From Daldinia sp. FL1419 (taxonomy: Eukaryota > Ascomycota > Sordariomycetes > Xylariales > Hypoxylaceae): a stretch of DNA of 57,824 bases. Position numbers and translations under genes: made by a program. Location of the stretch: positions 1-57,824 of the forward strand of contig MU623516.1 of assembly GCA_025201765.1 (NCBI GenBank), written 5' to 3'. Shown here one piece after another: positions 9,931 to 21,096 of this stretch (its first letter is position 1; each line of letters opens with the position of its first letter). Under the pieces are notes generated by a model that worked only from the letters and a program-made list of their open reading frames with translations, was not told where the DNA came from and did no database searches.

Positions 9931-12005
9931 TGTATTAAGCTTCTATTTTCGCAAAGCACTTTCAAAATCTAGATTGTCTCACTATGGGCCTATGGCACTA
10001 CAGAGTTGCAAGGGGGCAGTTATTCTTGTCTAATTTGTATCCAAGCTATAGTATGCTTTACGTGCCATCTATGACATACTTATATAGCGAATATTGACTC
10101 GTAATGGTATTTAATTTTGACCTCGATAATGCAACTTGTGTGCTAATCAGATACCTAACTAGTACGGTAGGCGATTGAGTGATATTTTGCATGTTCGAGT
10201 AAGGTTGGTGGGTCGCAAAGATTTCGTTGCTTATTAAATTGCTATACTTCGCGGTCTCGTTGAACCCACTGGCTCATGTATACGAATCTGTACCTATTAA
10301 TTATAGTTATAAGTACTCGAGTCGAACTACCTAATAACCAAACTGCGGGATAGATAATCATTGAACGTCCAATTATTCCTGGTTTATTTGTAGATAGGTG
10401 GGCATATAATCTACGTGTCGACGGTTCAAATCTTTGCATACAAGTGTGTCATTTCTATTATTGCCCCTTATTGCCCATTTTGAAAAACCTGGGCAAATAT
10501 TATTCATGTGCACGACTTCAAATGATTGCAGCTTTCGTTTATTATTATTACTCCATCTGAGCTCAACTAGTTACATCACTTTAATATCTCGCTAGTTTCG
10601 TCAAAAGTCCTGGGATATCTCACCACGCAAGTGAATTGGGTAGTTCAGACATTCCGTCCAATATTACAAAGCTCCAAGGTGCCCTTCACAGCCTCGATAC
10701 GCAGCATTGCTATAATACAATTACAGCTCGTTGAAAGAAAGAGGAGATAATACCCTTGCTCGTTATCGCATAGATTCCAAAGACCCATTCCCGTAGGATC
10801 GAGTTCAAGTTGACGTATTAACATATAACGTTCAAGCAACATCCAAAGCTTCCTACAAAGTAAAATACCTACGGACTCTTCTAGAGTCGAAGTAACTTTG
10901 TTCCTTAGATTTTATGGAAATAATCATCACAATCGCGGAACTTGGGGTCCTCAAAAAGTATGCGAAGAATTTAACAAGTACTTGGTCCAGAGTCGTAAGG
11001 GTAAGAATCAAATCCCCAAATACTGTCAACGCATAATACGCCTTGTTTCATTTATTCTGTCCTTCGGTTTGATTCGAATGCCCCGATAATAGAGTATGGT
11101 GGGCTGGATAATTAAGGTGACTGACTGGCTTGGAAGCCTCAAATCTAGCACATCATCCCGATCCGGCTCTAGGTAGATAATACACTTATTTATTCCGAAT
11201 TATCCAGGCAGAGATTGCAATCGACCACGCTGTGTGATATACGTAAGCGCATTGCATTAGTTTGATCGCAGCCAGTGGATCGTCGCTATATAGTGCGAGT
11301 TTGGTCGTTGGTGAGTCCCCGTTACTTCAAGTTCGGCAGAGAAAGGGTTAGTCTGGTATGTCGTGGTTGAAGAGCTCTCAGAAGAATATTCTCGACAATT
11401 CATATAATGATATAATACGATACCGCCACAGCCGGAGGAACTAAAGAGATTAGCGTCTTCTAGCCGGGCGCCAGGGACCTAGCTACGTAGAGAAAGCTAT
11501 TAGTACCGAGAACCCGGAACAACGACGAAGCTCTCGAAAAGTATTTCGTTGTCTTTTACCACGCTTACAAGCTTATTCCTGACTCGCTTGACCGCCAGGA
11601 CTAGTCTTGCTATATTTAGCTAGATTGTCAAATAGTTCGATGTCGGCAAGTTATTAAAGCCCCCGAATAGGGTACATCTGTAGGCATGTACCTGGTGAGA
11701 CGAAGGTGAAAAGACACCTAACGATACGTAGGTACGGATTAGTACTTCCCCTGCGGTACCTAGTAGTACAAGAGTCCCGCCTCCCTCCGTAGATCCCCCA
11801 CTATTGACGTCTTATTGCGCCTCGGGAAGCTGGGCGGTCTCAACAAATCTTGCATAATGCACCTAACCCAACCCTATCTTACATGTAGTACACGTAGGTG
11901 TGTATATACCAAGGAAATCTCTTAAGGTTAATACTTCTTCTCGACGCGTCTACTTCATGTATATATAGGTACCTACCTACCCAGGTGCTATACTCGACAG
12001 GTCCG
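9931..12005. other. Intergenic, no gene recognised
   Basis: About 2 kb with only short open frames. Isolated B-box-like words (GGTTCAAATC near 10424, GATTCGAATGCC near 11071) lack surrounding tRNA structure. The last 200 bases lead into the carbonic anhydrase gene. A frame open from a GTG at 11898 continues into that gene but has no ATG before 12006. Confidence 0.5.
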
Positions 12006-12815
12006 ATGCCTCATAAGGTTCGTATAGCCCATAACCTTCTTTCATCGACAAGGCGGACTCTTTGTTCGGGTAATTTTCAGAGCAGCTTTCAGCGTGTACA
12101 CGGTTCTCCGAGGTACTCGACCGTAGGCAGTGACGGCTGGCGCGCCATGTCTCATTCGGAGATGTCCAAATATCTTAAGCAGACGCACGACCGTGTGTTC
12201 GAACACAACCGTGCCTGGGCGGAGGAGCAAAAGAAGAAGGATCCCGAATTTTTCGAAAAGCTTTCCGCAGGGCAGACCCCGGAATATCTGTGGATAGGAT
12301 GTAGTGATTCGAGAATCCCGGCTGAGCAGATCACCGGTCTAGGACCGGGAGAGGCTTTTATCCATCGCAACATCGCCAATCTGGTCGTCAACACCGATCT
12401 GAACGTCATGAGCGTTATCAATTACGCAGTTCGCCACCTGCAAGTCAAGCATATCGTGGTGTGCGGACACTACGGCTGCGGCGGAGTCAAAGCCGCCATG
12501 ACGCCCAAGGACCTAGGGCTGCTTAACCCGTGGCTGAGGAACATCCGAGACGTTTATCGCCTTCATGAGAAGGAACTAGACGAGATCAAAGACGAAAAGG
12601 AACGCTACAACCGCCTAGTGGAACTGAGTGTCGTCGAGCAGTGCCGCAACGTCATCAAGACGGCCGCCGTTCAGCAGTCATACGCCAAGAATCAATTTCC
12701 CATCGTCCACGGGTGGGTATTCGGATTTGAGGACGGTTTACTCAAGGATCTAAAGGTAGATCACGAGGAGATGTTGCACAGCATCCAAAAAATTTACAAT
12801 CTCACGGAGGAATGA
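12006..12815 (+). CDS. Beta-class carbonic anhydrase, probable mitochondrial leader
   Basis: Single exon, 269 residues. The enzyme interconverts CO2 and bicarbonate with zinc. Zinc-site residues are visible: Cys99 and Asp101 in GCSDSRIP, and His155 and Cys158 in CGHYGCGG. The stretch EAFIHRNIANLV is also typical of the beta class. The first 48 residues are rich in Arg, Ser and Thr with almost no acids (HKVRIAHNLLSSTRRTLCSG), as in a mitochondrial presequence. A second in-frame ATG at 12147 (MSHSEMSKYLKQ) would give a 222-residue form lacking the leader, the usual size of cytosolic fungal enzymes. Start 12006 is chosen as the first ATG in the open frame. Gene and enzyme class are clear; dual targeting is a proposal. 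Confidence 0.93.
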   Translation: MPHKVRIAHNLLSSTRRTLCSGNFQSSFQRVHGSPRYSTVGSDGWRAMSHSEMSKYLKQTHDRVFEHNRAWAEEQKKKDPEFFEKLSAGQTPEYLWIGCSDSRIPAEQITGLGPGEAFIHRNIANLVVNTDLNVMSVINYAVRHLQVKHIVVCGHYGCGGVKAAMTPKDLGLLNPWLRNIRDVYRLHEKELDEIKDEKERYNRLVELSVVEQCRNVIKTAAVQQSYAKNQFPIVHGWVFGFEDGLLKDLKVDHEEMLHSIQKIYNLTEE

Positions 12816-13345
12816 TTCGTCTCGCGTAGCAAAATGAAACGGGTATGGTAATGATATTCCATTAGTCGTAATTGCGGCGTCAGCCCGGCTCGCGTTGTCA
12901 CCAAAGGACCAGGCTCATGTACCTTATTTATAAAGAATCCATAGAGCCCCGCGGCAATCTAACCAAAAGTTTACCTAGAATTAACGCCCGACACCCGTTA
13001 CTTTTATTATATATTTGACCCTCGTACTCTTGGGCCCAGTCCATTTCTCGAGCCCGGTGCGTGCAAGTCCGAAACCATCAGGCCGTCTAAACCGAGCTCG
13101 TTTGTGCTCTATGGGGTAGGTGTCTCACCATATAGGCCCTCTATTTCGGTACCGGCGTACCCGGTTCCCGGACTGGGCGCTATGCGAAACCGCATTCCTC
13201 TCGCCTATTACTGACTGGAAATCAATCCAATCCCCGGCGGTGGGCCACCCTGAGCACCCGACTCCTAGGATCCTTCTGAGCCCGAGCGAATATTGGAGAA
13301 TGGGTACCCATTCTCTAATGGATTCTACAGGGTGCAGAAATAAGG
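12816..13345. other. Intergenic between convergent genes
   Basis: 530 bases between the 3' ends of the carbonic anhydrase and the GT90 gene. Nothing beyond presumed 3' untranslated sequence was recognised. Confidence 0.5.
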
Positions 13346-14969
13346 TTACTTGGCTGCGCTCGTCTTGCTATTCTCGGACTCCCAGAATCCGTGCTCGAAG
13401 CTCTTTTCTTGTCTGAATGCAAATCGTTCCCAGCTTACACCTCTTCTAACCTTATCGCCGTTCTTGTTCGTTTCGTAACGCCGCGGTTCAAAATCCATTA
13501 CGGCCCGCCAGTTGCGAATCATTCGCCGCCAATAACAAGCCTCGGCAGCCGGCGTGAGATAAAGGTCCCGGAAAACCCTCGCCGACTCGGTTGCGATCTT
13601 CCGTGCCCGATCAGGATCCGCAGTAAGCCCGTCCATCTGCGCTTTCAGGTCCGACCAGTCGCGCCTTACCTTGACGAAATTCTGAGCAGCGTTAGCAGCA
13701 TTCCACAGCAAGTGGGAAGCGTGGGAAGCGTGGGAAGCGTGGGAAGCGTGGGGAACAAACCTGATGTGGCCCGCTATCCTTTAGGAGAGGGTGATAGTGA
13801 AAGATATAGTTCAGTTTGTGAATGATTGGGACGCTTTCGCAATTTTGTAGATATCGCAACCGTCCACTCCATGAATTACCTTCGGTATGAGCGACGTATT
13901 TGAAACGGCAAAACTCCCTCATAGCCAAAATATTCGATCGGTTATGCCAATCGATAGCCTCGACATCGTCCCAATCGTAACCTTCTGAGGCTTTTATTAA
14001 GGCGGCTCGTAGCTTACGGTTCACAGCCAAGCTGCCCCGCCAGCATAACTTGTTCTCTTTGTCATCCCAGCCGTTGGGATACTCGGCCTCCAGTTCCGTC
14101 ACATCCTCGCGGAATTGCACGTAGGACCCTACGCCCTCGTCGGGATAGCTCCATCCGTTGAAGTCGGGCATTACCCACAGCCACTGATTATCCTCTTCGC
14201 GTGCCCAAGTCCATCTGATGCGCTCCTCGTTCTTTTCTCCCCTGGATGCTCGGTCCTCGATATCGATGATGAACTCGACATTCGGAAGCGATCGAGGGTC
14301 CGGTATAGCGGTTATAGCGCGATACATGCTTGCGAGAGCTGCTAGGCCGCGGGAGCGATCCGGTTCGCCTTTCTTTTCCTGGATCACGTATAGCTCGCCG
14401 TTTGAGATCATGACGTGGAACTCGCCATGTGCAAGGCCTGTGTAGTCCTTTTTGGCGTCGATCTGCACGTCTGATTCTTTAACTCGTTTGTTTTGCTCCC
14501 GAAGAAAATCACGAGCGCGGTCAAGTTCTTGGTATAGATCAGGGAACGCTTTCTACGGCGGGATGAGCCTTTGTATGCTACCGACGACTAGAAATCTTAG
14601 ATTGACACATACCTCGCATTGACCGTCGGAGAGACCATAGTTCAGACTGTCCCTTTTCGCATCAAAAACCCAGGTTTCGTCGTCGAGGGGCGAGGGTGCC
14701 GAGTGGGCTGGCTGCTCGACGGGCTCTCGTAGCGATTGATCAACGGGTTCTCGGGGCGGCGGCTCGGTAGGTTCATCGAACGGCTCTTCGGCGGGCTCTT
14801 GTAACGACTGTTCGATAGGAATTTCCAAGGACCGTCTCACGTTGCCGAAGAGCGAGAAAGCGGTCGCCAAGAAGAGGATCGCTAAGATCGGCCAGCGGAG
14901 ACGCCGCAGGCGTGCCATAAAGGAGTCGCCCTGCAGACTAAACGAAAAGAAAGACTTGTTGGTATGCAT
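13346..14969 (-). CDS. GT90 (CAP10-type) type II membrane glycosyltransferase
   Basis: Minus-strand exons 14969-14613, 14552-13761 and 13681-13346 give 494 residues. CAP10/GT90 proteins are Golgi or ER glycosyltransferases (capsule xylosyl transfer in Cryptococcus, POGLUT in animals); the substrate here is unknown. The N-terminus is short and basic, then one membrane segment (WPILAILFLATAFSLF), then a Pro/Glu-rich stem with repeated PxEEP/REPV motifs (about 45-90). The catalytic region includes KDYTGLAHGEFHVMI, CWRGSLAVNRKLR, KYVAHTEGNSWSGRLRYL and, across intron 2, LLKDSGPHQ joined to NFVKVRRDWSDL, the usual C-terminal GT90 block. Intron 2 (79 nt) has a GTTTGT donor and carries a 9-bp minisatellite. 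A second in-frame Met (residue 18, MARLRRLRW) could also be the start. Confidence 0.9.
13712..13752. repeat. 9-bp minisatellite inside GT90 intron 2
   Basis: GTGGGAAGC is repeated four times exactly (13712-13747), followed by a partial unit. It lies wholly within intron 2. Because the unit is a multiple of three, copy-number change would not shift frame in an unspliced message, where it would encode a short PRF repeat before a stop. Confidence 0.95.
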
Positions 14970-16966
14970 TGTTAAAACGAACGTAGACGACGAGGTGGGA
15001 TAGCCGGGAATAATTGGTTGTATACCAGTCGAGGCGGGAGAGAGAATGCCTACCGTTTTAAGAGAAATAATGTCAAAAAAGCATCACTTCGGGGGCGACG
15101 AAAGGGAGTCGATCATTTTAATAGGCTGTTTGCTCATCGCTTTGTGTCACTACGCCACTATATTGTTGTGTCGCCGATGACACCCAATTTCTGGCCCGGG
15201 AAAAGAGGTGAAAGGAGGCAGATAAGAAGAATTGATAAATCAATAAATCCTAGGTTAGGTACGTTAGGGATGGTATCATTGCGTGCGTATCGCCGTGTTC
15301 TACGACCTACCTTAGGTACCTACCTAACCTAGGTACAATACATAGCAGGTAAGCAGGGTAAGCAGGTAGGGCGCGGTAAGGTACTGTAGGTACAGCAAGT
15401 TAGATAGGTACATAGCAGGTAATACGCTAAAGAGGTTTGCGGTTCCAGCGGCATCTAACCCCTGTCCAGCCCTGTTACCCATATCTAAAATAAAAGGGGC
15501 GCCCTAGGCCAAACGTGGTGATCTGATGCCGGGAACAAGCTTTTACTTACAGGTCTAGATCATTACATACATGTACCACCATCACCACTTTGTCTTCACG
15601 TAGGACGACGAGACGATCAATATGAGACGTCAACATTGCACCACACCGTGTAATCGTCTAGAACCTGCAATTTCGACACAAGTGGATGATTATGCCTTAG
15701 GTAGGCTTACCAGTAAGACATATAGATACCTACCTAACCTGAGCAATTCTAACCTGAGCAATTCTAACCTGAGCAATAACTTGCCAGGCCGGTTTACCTT
15801 GGTCTCAGACTGGATAAATGCGGCCAACATATAAATACGCCGGGGTCATTCTGACGAACTTGGCCAATCGCTCATCGCTAACCTAGTCCATCGCTTCATC
15901 ATAACTCAAAATAGGCACCACCCAGCACACACGTATGGTCGATACATAGGTATATAGGCAGGTAGGTAAGGCATGCTTAGACGCCCCTGTAGACGTTGGT
16001 ATCATTCAAGTATGCTATGCATTTCCCTACTACTCTTTGTTTGCCCCTTCTTTTTCTCCTCGGATACTCCAAGGTTCCTACCACAAACTCGGCTCATTTG
16101 GGTTCATGCACGTCATCAAAAGCCTGACCCCGTATGGGGACATGATAGCGTGGACCAAGCTACCTAAGCAGTGTCGAGGAGAGGTCAATACGAGTTACAA
16201 GTCGGACACTACGTGTCTACGCCAATATCAAAGCCAGGGCATCAAAGGCAACCACCGGCGATTTGATGCTACAACTCGCTTATACCCATTGTTGACTCCC
16301 TCGTAAGTTTGTGAGGTATCACCTCTAACTATCTAACCTTAGGTAGTTATCGCCTAGGGAAATCTCGATGTTGCGGATGAGATTAAGCGAACCTGCCAAA
16401 TGCTATATTGTCTGATATTATGGTCCAGACCGGTCTATTGGCGTAAGCATAAGGTTACGACCATTGGAAGATGCCGCTGAATCGACGCACTCCATAGGAG
16501 CCAAGCTTAGCCGCGCCCCGTTGGCTGCAACCACCCTACATGTTTCTTCAGCTGAGCGCTATCAGACAGCAAGATACGTCAAGCAGCGTTCGGGTTCTTT
16601 ACCCTTGTGGGTGGTTAGATAGGAAGAACAGCGTAAAGGAAAAGCCACAGCATCCACGATGATACCTTATCAGCCAGGTGTTTAATATCTTAATCTCAGT
16701 CTGGTCCTCTACCTGCGTTGTCGACAATCATTACATAGTTCAGCATATTATCATCGTTAAATCATATTCCTAGTAGGCATATTTCGGACTACTATGCTAT
16801 TGGGGCGATCTAGTGTCTAGAAAGAGGAAAAATAAAAAAGGGGGAAGAAGAAAAGAAAATCGAATTTTCCCAGCGAGTACGGCAATCAAGAGTCAAGCAG
16901 AGACAAAGTATTCACCAAAGCCGGAACTACCCAATCATCCACCTTTTCTACCTCTCCCAATAAGCC
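14970..16966. other. Intergenic, repeats only
   Basis: About 2 kb upstream of both the GT90 gene (minus) and the GH128 gene (plus). A cluster of TACCTAGGTA-type words lies at 15300-15420. A 15-bp direct tandem repeat (AACCTGAGCAATTCT, 2.7 copies) lies at 15736-15776. Purine-rich sequence at 16815-16860 precedes the GH128 start. Open frames here look incidental. Confidence 0.55.
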
Positions 16967-17908
16967 ATGTATTATTCGTGCGCCCTAATTATTGCCCTCT
17001 CATCCCTTGTTGTCGCCCAGACCCGGTCCCCGAAACGTGGGTTGGTCTTTATTCCAAAATCTGATAACCCAGAGGATGACAAGGTATGGGTCCGTTCAGG
17101 GTCCGACCTGACTTGGTACTATAATTACGAATCGACGCCGTCGCCAGCTTTTGATGGTATACCTCAAGACCAGTTCGAATTCGTGCCTATGCTTTGGGGA
17201 GCCGCTGATGACACATCATTCCTCAAGTCTGTTCGAAGCCAGATCAATTCCGGTCGCAAAATCACACACGTGCTAAGCTTCAATGAGCCCGATAGCCAGT
17301 ACAATGGCGGCAGCAATATTGAGCCTTCCAAGGCCGCAGATGTGTGGATAAAGAACATTGCGCCTCTCGCCGGTCAAGGTGTAAAGTTAGGACTGCCGGC
17401 ATGCACCGGAGGTTGGGGAGGGATACCATGGCTCCAACAGTTTCTCGGGAATTGTTCCGAGCTGATGAGCACCGAAGGCGTTAAAAAGAACTGCACGTAC
17501 GACTTTGTAAGCATACATTGGTATGGTAATTTCGAAGGGTTGGCGAGTCATATGGGCGAATACGCTGCCGCGTTTCCCAACGTGACCCAATGGATTACCG
17601 AATACAATTTTGACAACCAAGACCTCTCCACGACCAAGGCCTTCTACAACGCTTCCTCCGAGTATTTCGATCGTATGGATTCTGTTAGCCGTTACAGCTT
17701 GTTCGGCTCGTTCCGGTCAAGAGATAGCAATGTCGGCCCTAACGCCGCCATGTTAAATAACAACGGACAGCTAACCGATATCGGCTCGTGGTACCTGGGA
17801 GTAAGCGGTACGCATGTCGATCCGCAGTCAGGAGCAAGGAGGCCGCACGCGACGGTAGCAGGCAGCGTGATTCTCACGTTAGCCATCAGCGTTTCTATTA
17901 TACTTTGA
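16967..17908 (+). CDS. GPI-anchored GH128 beta-1,3-glucanase
   Basis: Single exon, 313 residues. GH128 enzymes cleave beta-1,3-glucan; fungal members are cell-wall proteins. The signal peptide (YYSCALIIALSSLVVAQ) ends near residue 18. Motifs seen are KRGLVFIP near the mature N-terminus, WYYNYESTP, FVPMLWG, LSFNEPD with the probable acid/base Glu107, FVSIHWYG, and WITEYNF with the probable nucleophile Glu212. Four Asn-x-Ser/Thr sites (NCS, NCT, NVT, NAS) fit secretion. The C-terminus is a small-residue site followed by a hydrophobic tail (VAGSVILTLAISVSIIL) typical of a GPI-anchor signal. It probably acts in wall remodelling. Confidence 0.92.
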   Translation: MYYSCALIIALSSLVVAQTRSPKRGLVFIPKSDNPEDDKVWVRSGSDLTWYYNYESTPSPAFDGIPQDQFEFVPMLWGAADDTSFLKSVRSQINSGRKITHVLSFNEPDSQYNGGSNIEPSKAADVWIKNIAPLAGQGVKLGLPACTGGWGGIPWLQQFLGNCSELMSTEGVKKNCTYDFVSIHWYGNFEGLASHMGEYAAAFPNVTQWITEYNFDNQDLSTTKAFYNASSEYFDRMDSVSRYSLFGSFRSRDSNVGPNAAMLNNNGQLTDIGSWYLGVSGTHVDPQSGARRPHATVAGSVILTLAISVSIIL

Positions 17909-19281
17909 TGCCAGAATTATTCTGCGGTAACGTTTGGAATTAGCGTCTAAGCGAGATGACGATGATGATGAAAATGTTTACGTTTTAAAAAGCGCAGCTA
18001 CTATCTAATATAAGGGGCAACTTCAATTTTAAATAGTTTCCCTTGAAATGACCACTCAACTTGAAAATTACTTAGCCGCTACTACACAGAAAAGTTACCA
18101 GCTAGCAAGATAGTCTTCTCATAAAACCAGTTGCTCATAACTCGACAGCGTCATGGATTGATATAATTTGCGTCGTCGGCGCTTCTTCCGGGTCGGCCTG
18201 CCAGAGATCAATATATGTCACGTTCAGAATAGAATCATTTTATTTGTTCCGCGTGTTTACTTACGGCTAAGATGAGAAATAATCTCGGGAGACCTAAGTA
18301 GATAAAATGCCAAGGAATTATTCCTCAGGGAATGTGACCGCGCAGCTTACAGAGCTCATACACTAGGGGCGCTCTGAGTAAAGCTTTGAAGCCTACGTGT
18401 ATTTTAAAGCGTCCAGAAAGACACCGTTTTACTTGTTCCTTAACAATCTATATAGGGTAGGTAGGTACCTAAGAAAACATTCAGAAGCTGGAAATGATAA
18501 GGAGCGGCTAAAGTCCGACAGCGTGCTGCCGGATTAAGATGACCTGGAGAGTATAGGAACATATGGTTTCTAGAGTATTGAATACGATAGAATATTCACA
18601 CAGTCTTTATAAGTATACCTCCAACCTCCAACATATATCCCGCTAATGTAATAGTAGATAGGTACTTACATTTTTTAAGAAAGAGAGAAAAGAAAAAACG
18701 AAGAAAAAAAGGACCATACGTTATAGTAACTTGGTAGGTTCAAGTACAAGCTACCTCCCAAGAATGGGCCAAGGTAATGGATCTGATCTACACATTAGGC
18801 CCATACCCCAGACTTTCAGCGAAAGGAATCTAGGGGCTAAAAGTACTCGGTACATTCTTCAACGTATGTGCGCGGGTATAATTCGCCTCTCCTCGCGGCA
18901 TTATAGTCGCGGCCCTAGAGTATTGGGTACGGAGGGGATGACCCCACTGACATATCTGCCGATGACCGAAGTGGCCGAATCAGGCCTCGGCAAAATGCGA
19001 CGAACGCATCCCCCGGGAACCCTGTATTTCCCAGTAAACCCTGTAAATCCCCCGTAATCCCCTGTAACTAACCTCGATTAAATCCATTCGGACTTCTCGT
19101 CTGCGGCGCATTCCTATCCATTCATTCATTCTTTATCAACTCCGGACAATGCCACTCAACCTCAATTTAAGCTAGCGATACTCCTTTCCCGTACATCTCA
19201 TCGTGCTCGTACACTTTGCCCTTTATATAGTTGTGTATATTTGTTAGCATATACCCTCTTCCACCGAAACCATCCATCGAG
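17909..19281. other. Intergenic, no gene recognised
   Basis: 1.4 kb between the GH128 gene and the thiolase gene. A purine tract lies at 18680-18712 and a GTAGGTAGGTACCT word near 18459. An open frame of 108 codons at 18731-19057 has no recognisable domain and is not called. Confidence 0.5.
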
Positions 19282-20671
19282 ATGGCTACCGAACGGGTTA
19301 ATTCCATCTTGAAGCACTTGTCTCCCAACTCGCCCTTGGCTACCATGTATGTGACGAATAGTAAAAGAACTCGATGTTTCGAAGCAAAGTCGTCGTAGCT
19401 AACTTCCGTCTATTCTAGAACTTCGAAAAACCCCGACGATGTAGTTATTACCCTTGCGATCCGGACGCCGCTTTGTAAGGGTAAGAAGGGTGGCTTCAAA
19501 GACACATCCGTCGAATATCTCATGTATGCCATTCTCAAGGCTGCTAGGGAACGATTAGGGTTCTCTCCGGATCTCGTAGAGGATATTTGCATGGGAAATG
19601 TAGGCATAATTACCGCCGCCTGTTACGCCCAGTACAAAAAAAACCCGTTAACTCGTTTCTTTTACGCAGGTATCAGACGGCAAAGCGGCGTACAAAGCCC
19701 GTGCTGCAGCCCTCGCCGCCGGATTCCCTAATACGACGAGCGCCTCGTCCGTCAATCGGTTTTGTTCCTCAGGTCTAAAGGCTACAGCAGACATCGCCAA
19801 CCAGATCGCCACGGGCTCGATCGAGATCGGTATCGCCGCTGGTACCGAGTCCATGACAGCCGGAGGCGATAGTCTTGAACGACCCTTCGACGAGGAAGTG
19901 ACCAAGCATAGCCAAGAGGCTGTTGATTGCATGATGGCCATGGGCTGGACGAGTGAGAACGTAGCGAAAGACTTTGGACTATCCCGCCAGGTTGTTGACG
20001 AGTACGCGGCTGAGAGCTTTAGGCGGGCCGAGCTAGCTCAGCAGGCTGGCTTTTTCGACGACGAGATCGTGCCGATTACTACCAAAGTGAAGGGACCTGA
20101 CGGCGAGCTAAAGACTGTCACGTTAACAAAGGACGAGGGTATTCGACCGGGGACGACCGCCTCCGGATTAGGAAAAATCCGCAGCGCATTCCCTCAATGG
20201 GGTCCTATCACTACCGGAGGTAACGCCAGTCAAGTCACGGACGGTGCTGCGGCCGTAGTGCTCATGAAGCGTTCCAAGGCCACCGAACTCGGTTTGCCGA
20301 TCATGGCCAAGTATGTCGGGTCCACCGTTGCCGGTCTAGCCCCTAGAATTATGGGTATTGGCCCGACCGTAGCGATCCCAAAGCTGCTCAAGCAGCACAA
20401 CATCACTCTGGATGATGTTGACGTCGTTGAGATTAACGAAGCATTTGGCACAATGGCCGTCTACTGCCGGGAATACCTCAAGTTGGACTGGACCAAGATG
20501 AACCCTCGAGGAGGTGCCATCGCGCTTGGTCACCCTCTTGGCACGACAGGTGCTCGGCAGATCGTCACCGGTCTAAGCGAGCTCAGACGGACTAAGAAGA
20601 AGATCTTGCTAACGAGCATGTGTATCGGAACAGGTATGGGTATGGCTGGTTTATTCGTCAACGAGCAATGA
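19282..20671 (+). CDS. Peroxisomal 3-ketoacyl-CoA thiolase with PTS2
   Basis: Exons 19282-19346, 19419-19599 and 19670-20671 give 415 residues. The enzyme does the last step of beta-oxidation, splitting 3-ketoacyl-CoA with CoA to acetyl-CoA and a shortened acyl-CoA. The N-terminus holds RVNSILKHL (residues 5-13), a perfect R-V-x5-H-L type 2 peroxisomal targeting signal bound by Pex7. Catalytic residues are Cys114 in NRFCSSG, the HPLG histidine (about 370) and Cys400 in SMCIGTGMG; NEAFG is also present. The 21-codon first exon contains essentially only the targeting signal. Introns are 72 and 70 nt. Length and motifs match fungal Pot1-type thiolases. Confidence 0.95.
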
Positions 20672-21096
20672 TAACCCGCTGATGTCGTTGGCTTCGGACA
20701 AGCTACAGCGGGATGAGCAGCGGTGTTAGGCACCACGCCTATTCTCAATCAATGTACAAATTTCAGTGTACGCGTAGAGTCATCCCTTCGTGTGTTCTTG
20801 TCCTACCTTCTGTAGCTATCCCTTTGGTGCCCAGCCGTCGCATCAACCCTGGGTGGACCACATGTAAAGGCTGAAATGAATAAATAAAAATAAAAATGCC
20901 TAGTGGCAATGAACAGATACATCGGCCAATTATTATAATACCTATGCTAGTTATCCTGCTATGGGAAGCGTTTGAATAGGGGTATCATGATTTACTATTC
21001 TTACTATATGCCAACCAAGGCAATTCGCGATTACCAGTACCATTATATTCCGCCTGATAGTATCCTGAACCTACATATTCACATCCCCTAATTTTC
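20672..21096. other. Short intergenic, convergent 3' ends
   Basis: 425 bases between the thiolase stop and the stop of the membrane protein on the other strand. Includes an AATAAATAAAAATAAAAAT stretch near 20878 that could serve 3' end formation. Confidence 0.5.

Noticed and set aside
18731..19057. 108-codon frame between GH128 and thiolase genes
   Set aside because: No recognisable motif, no splice extension and no typical start context.
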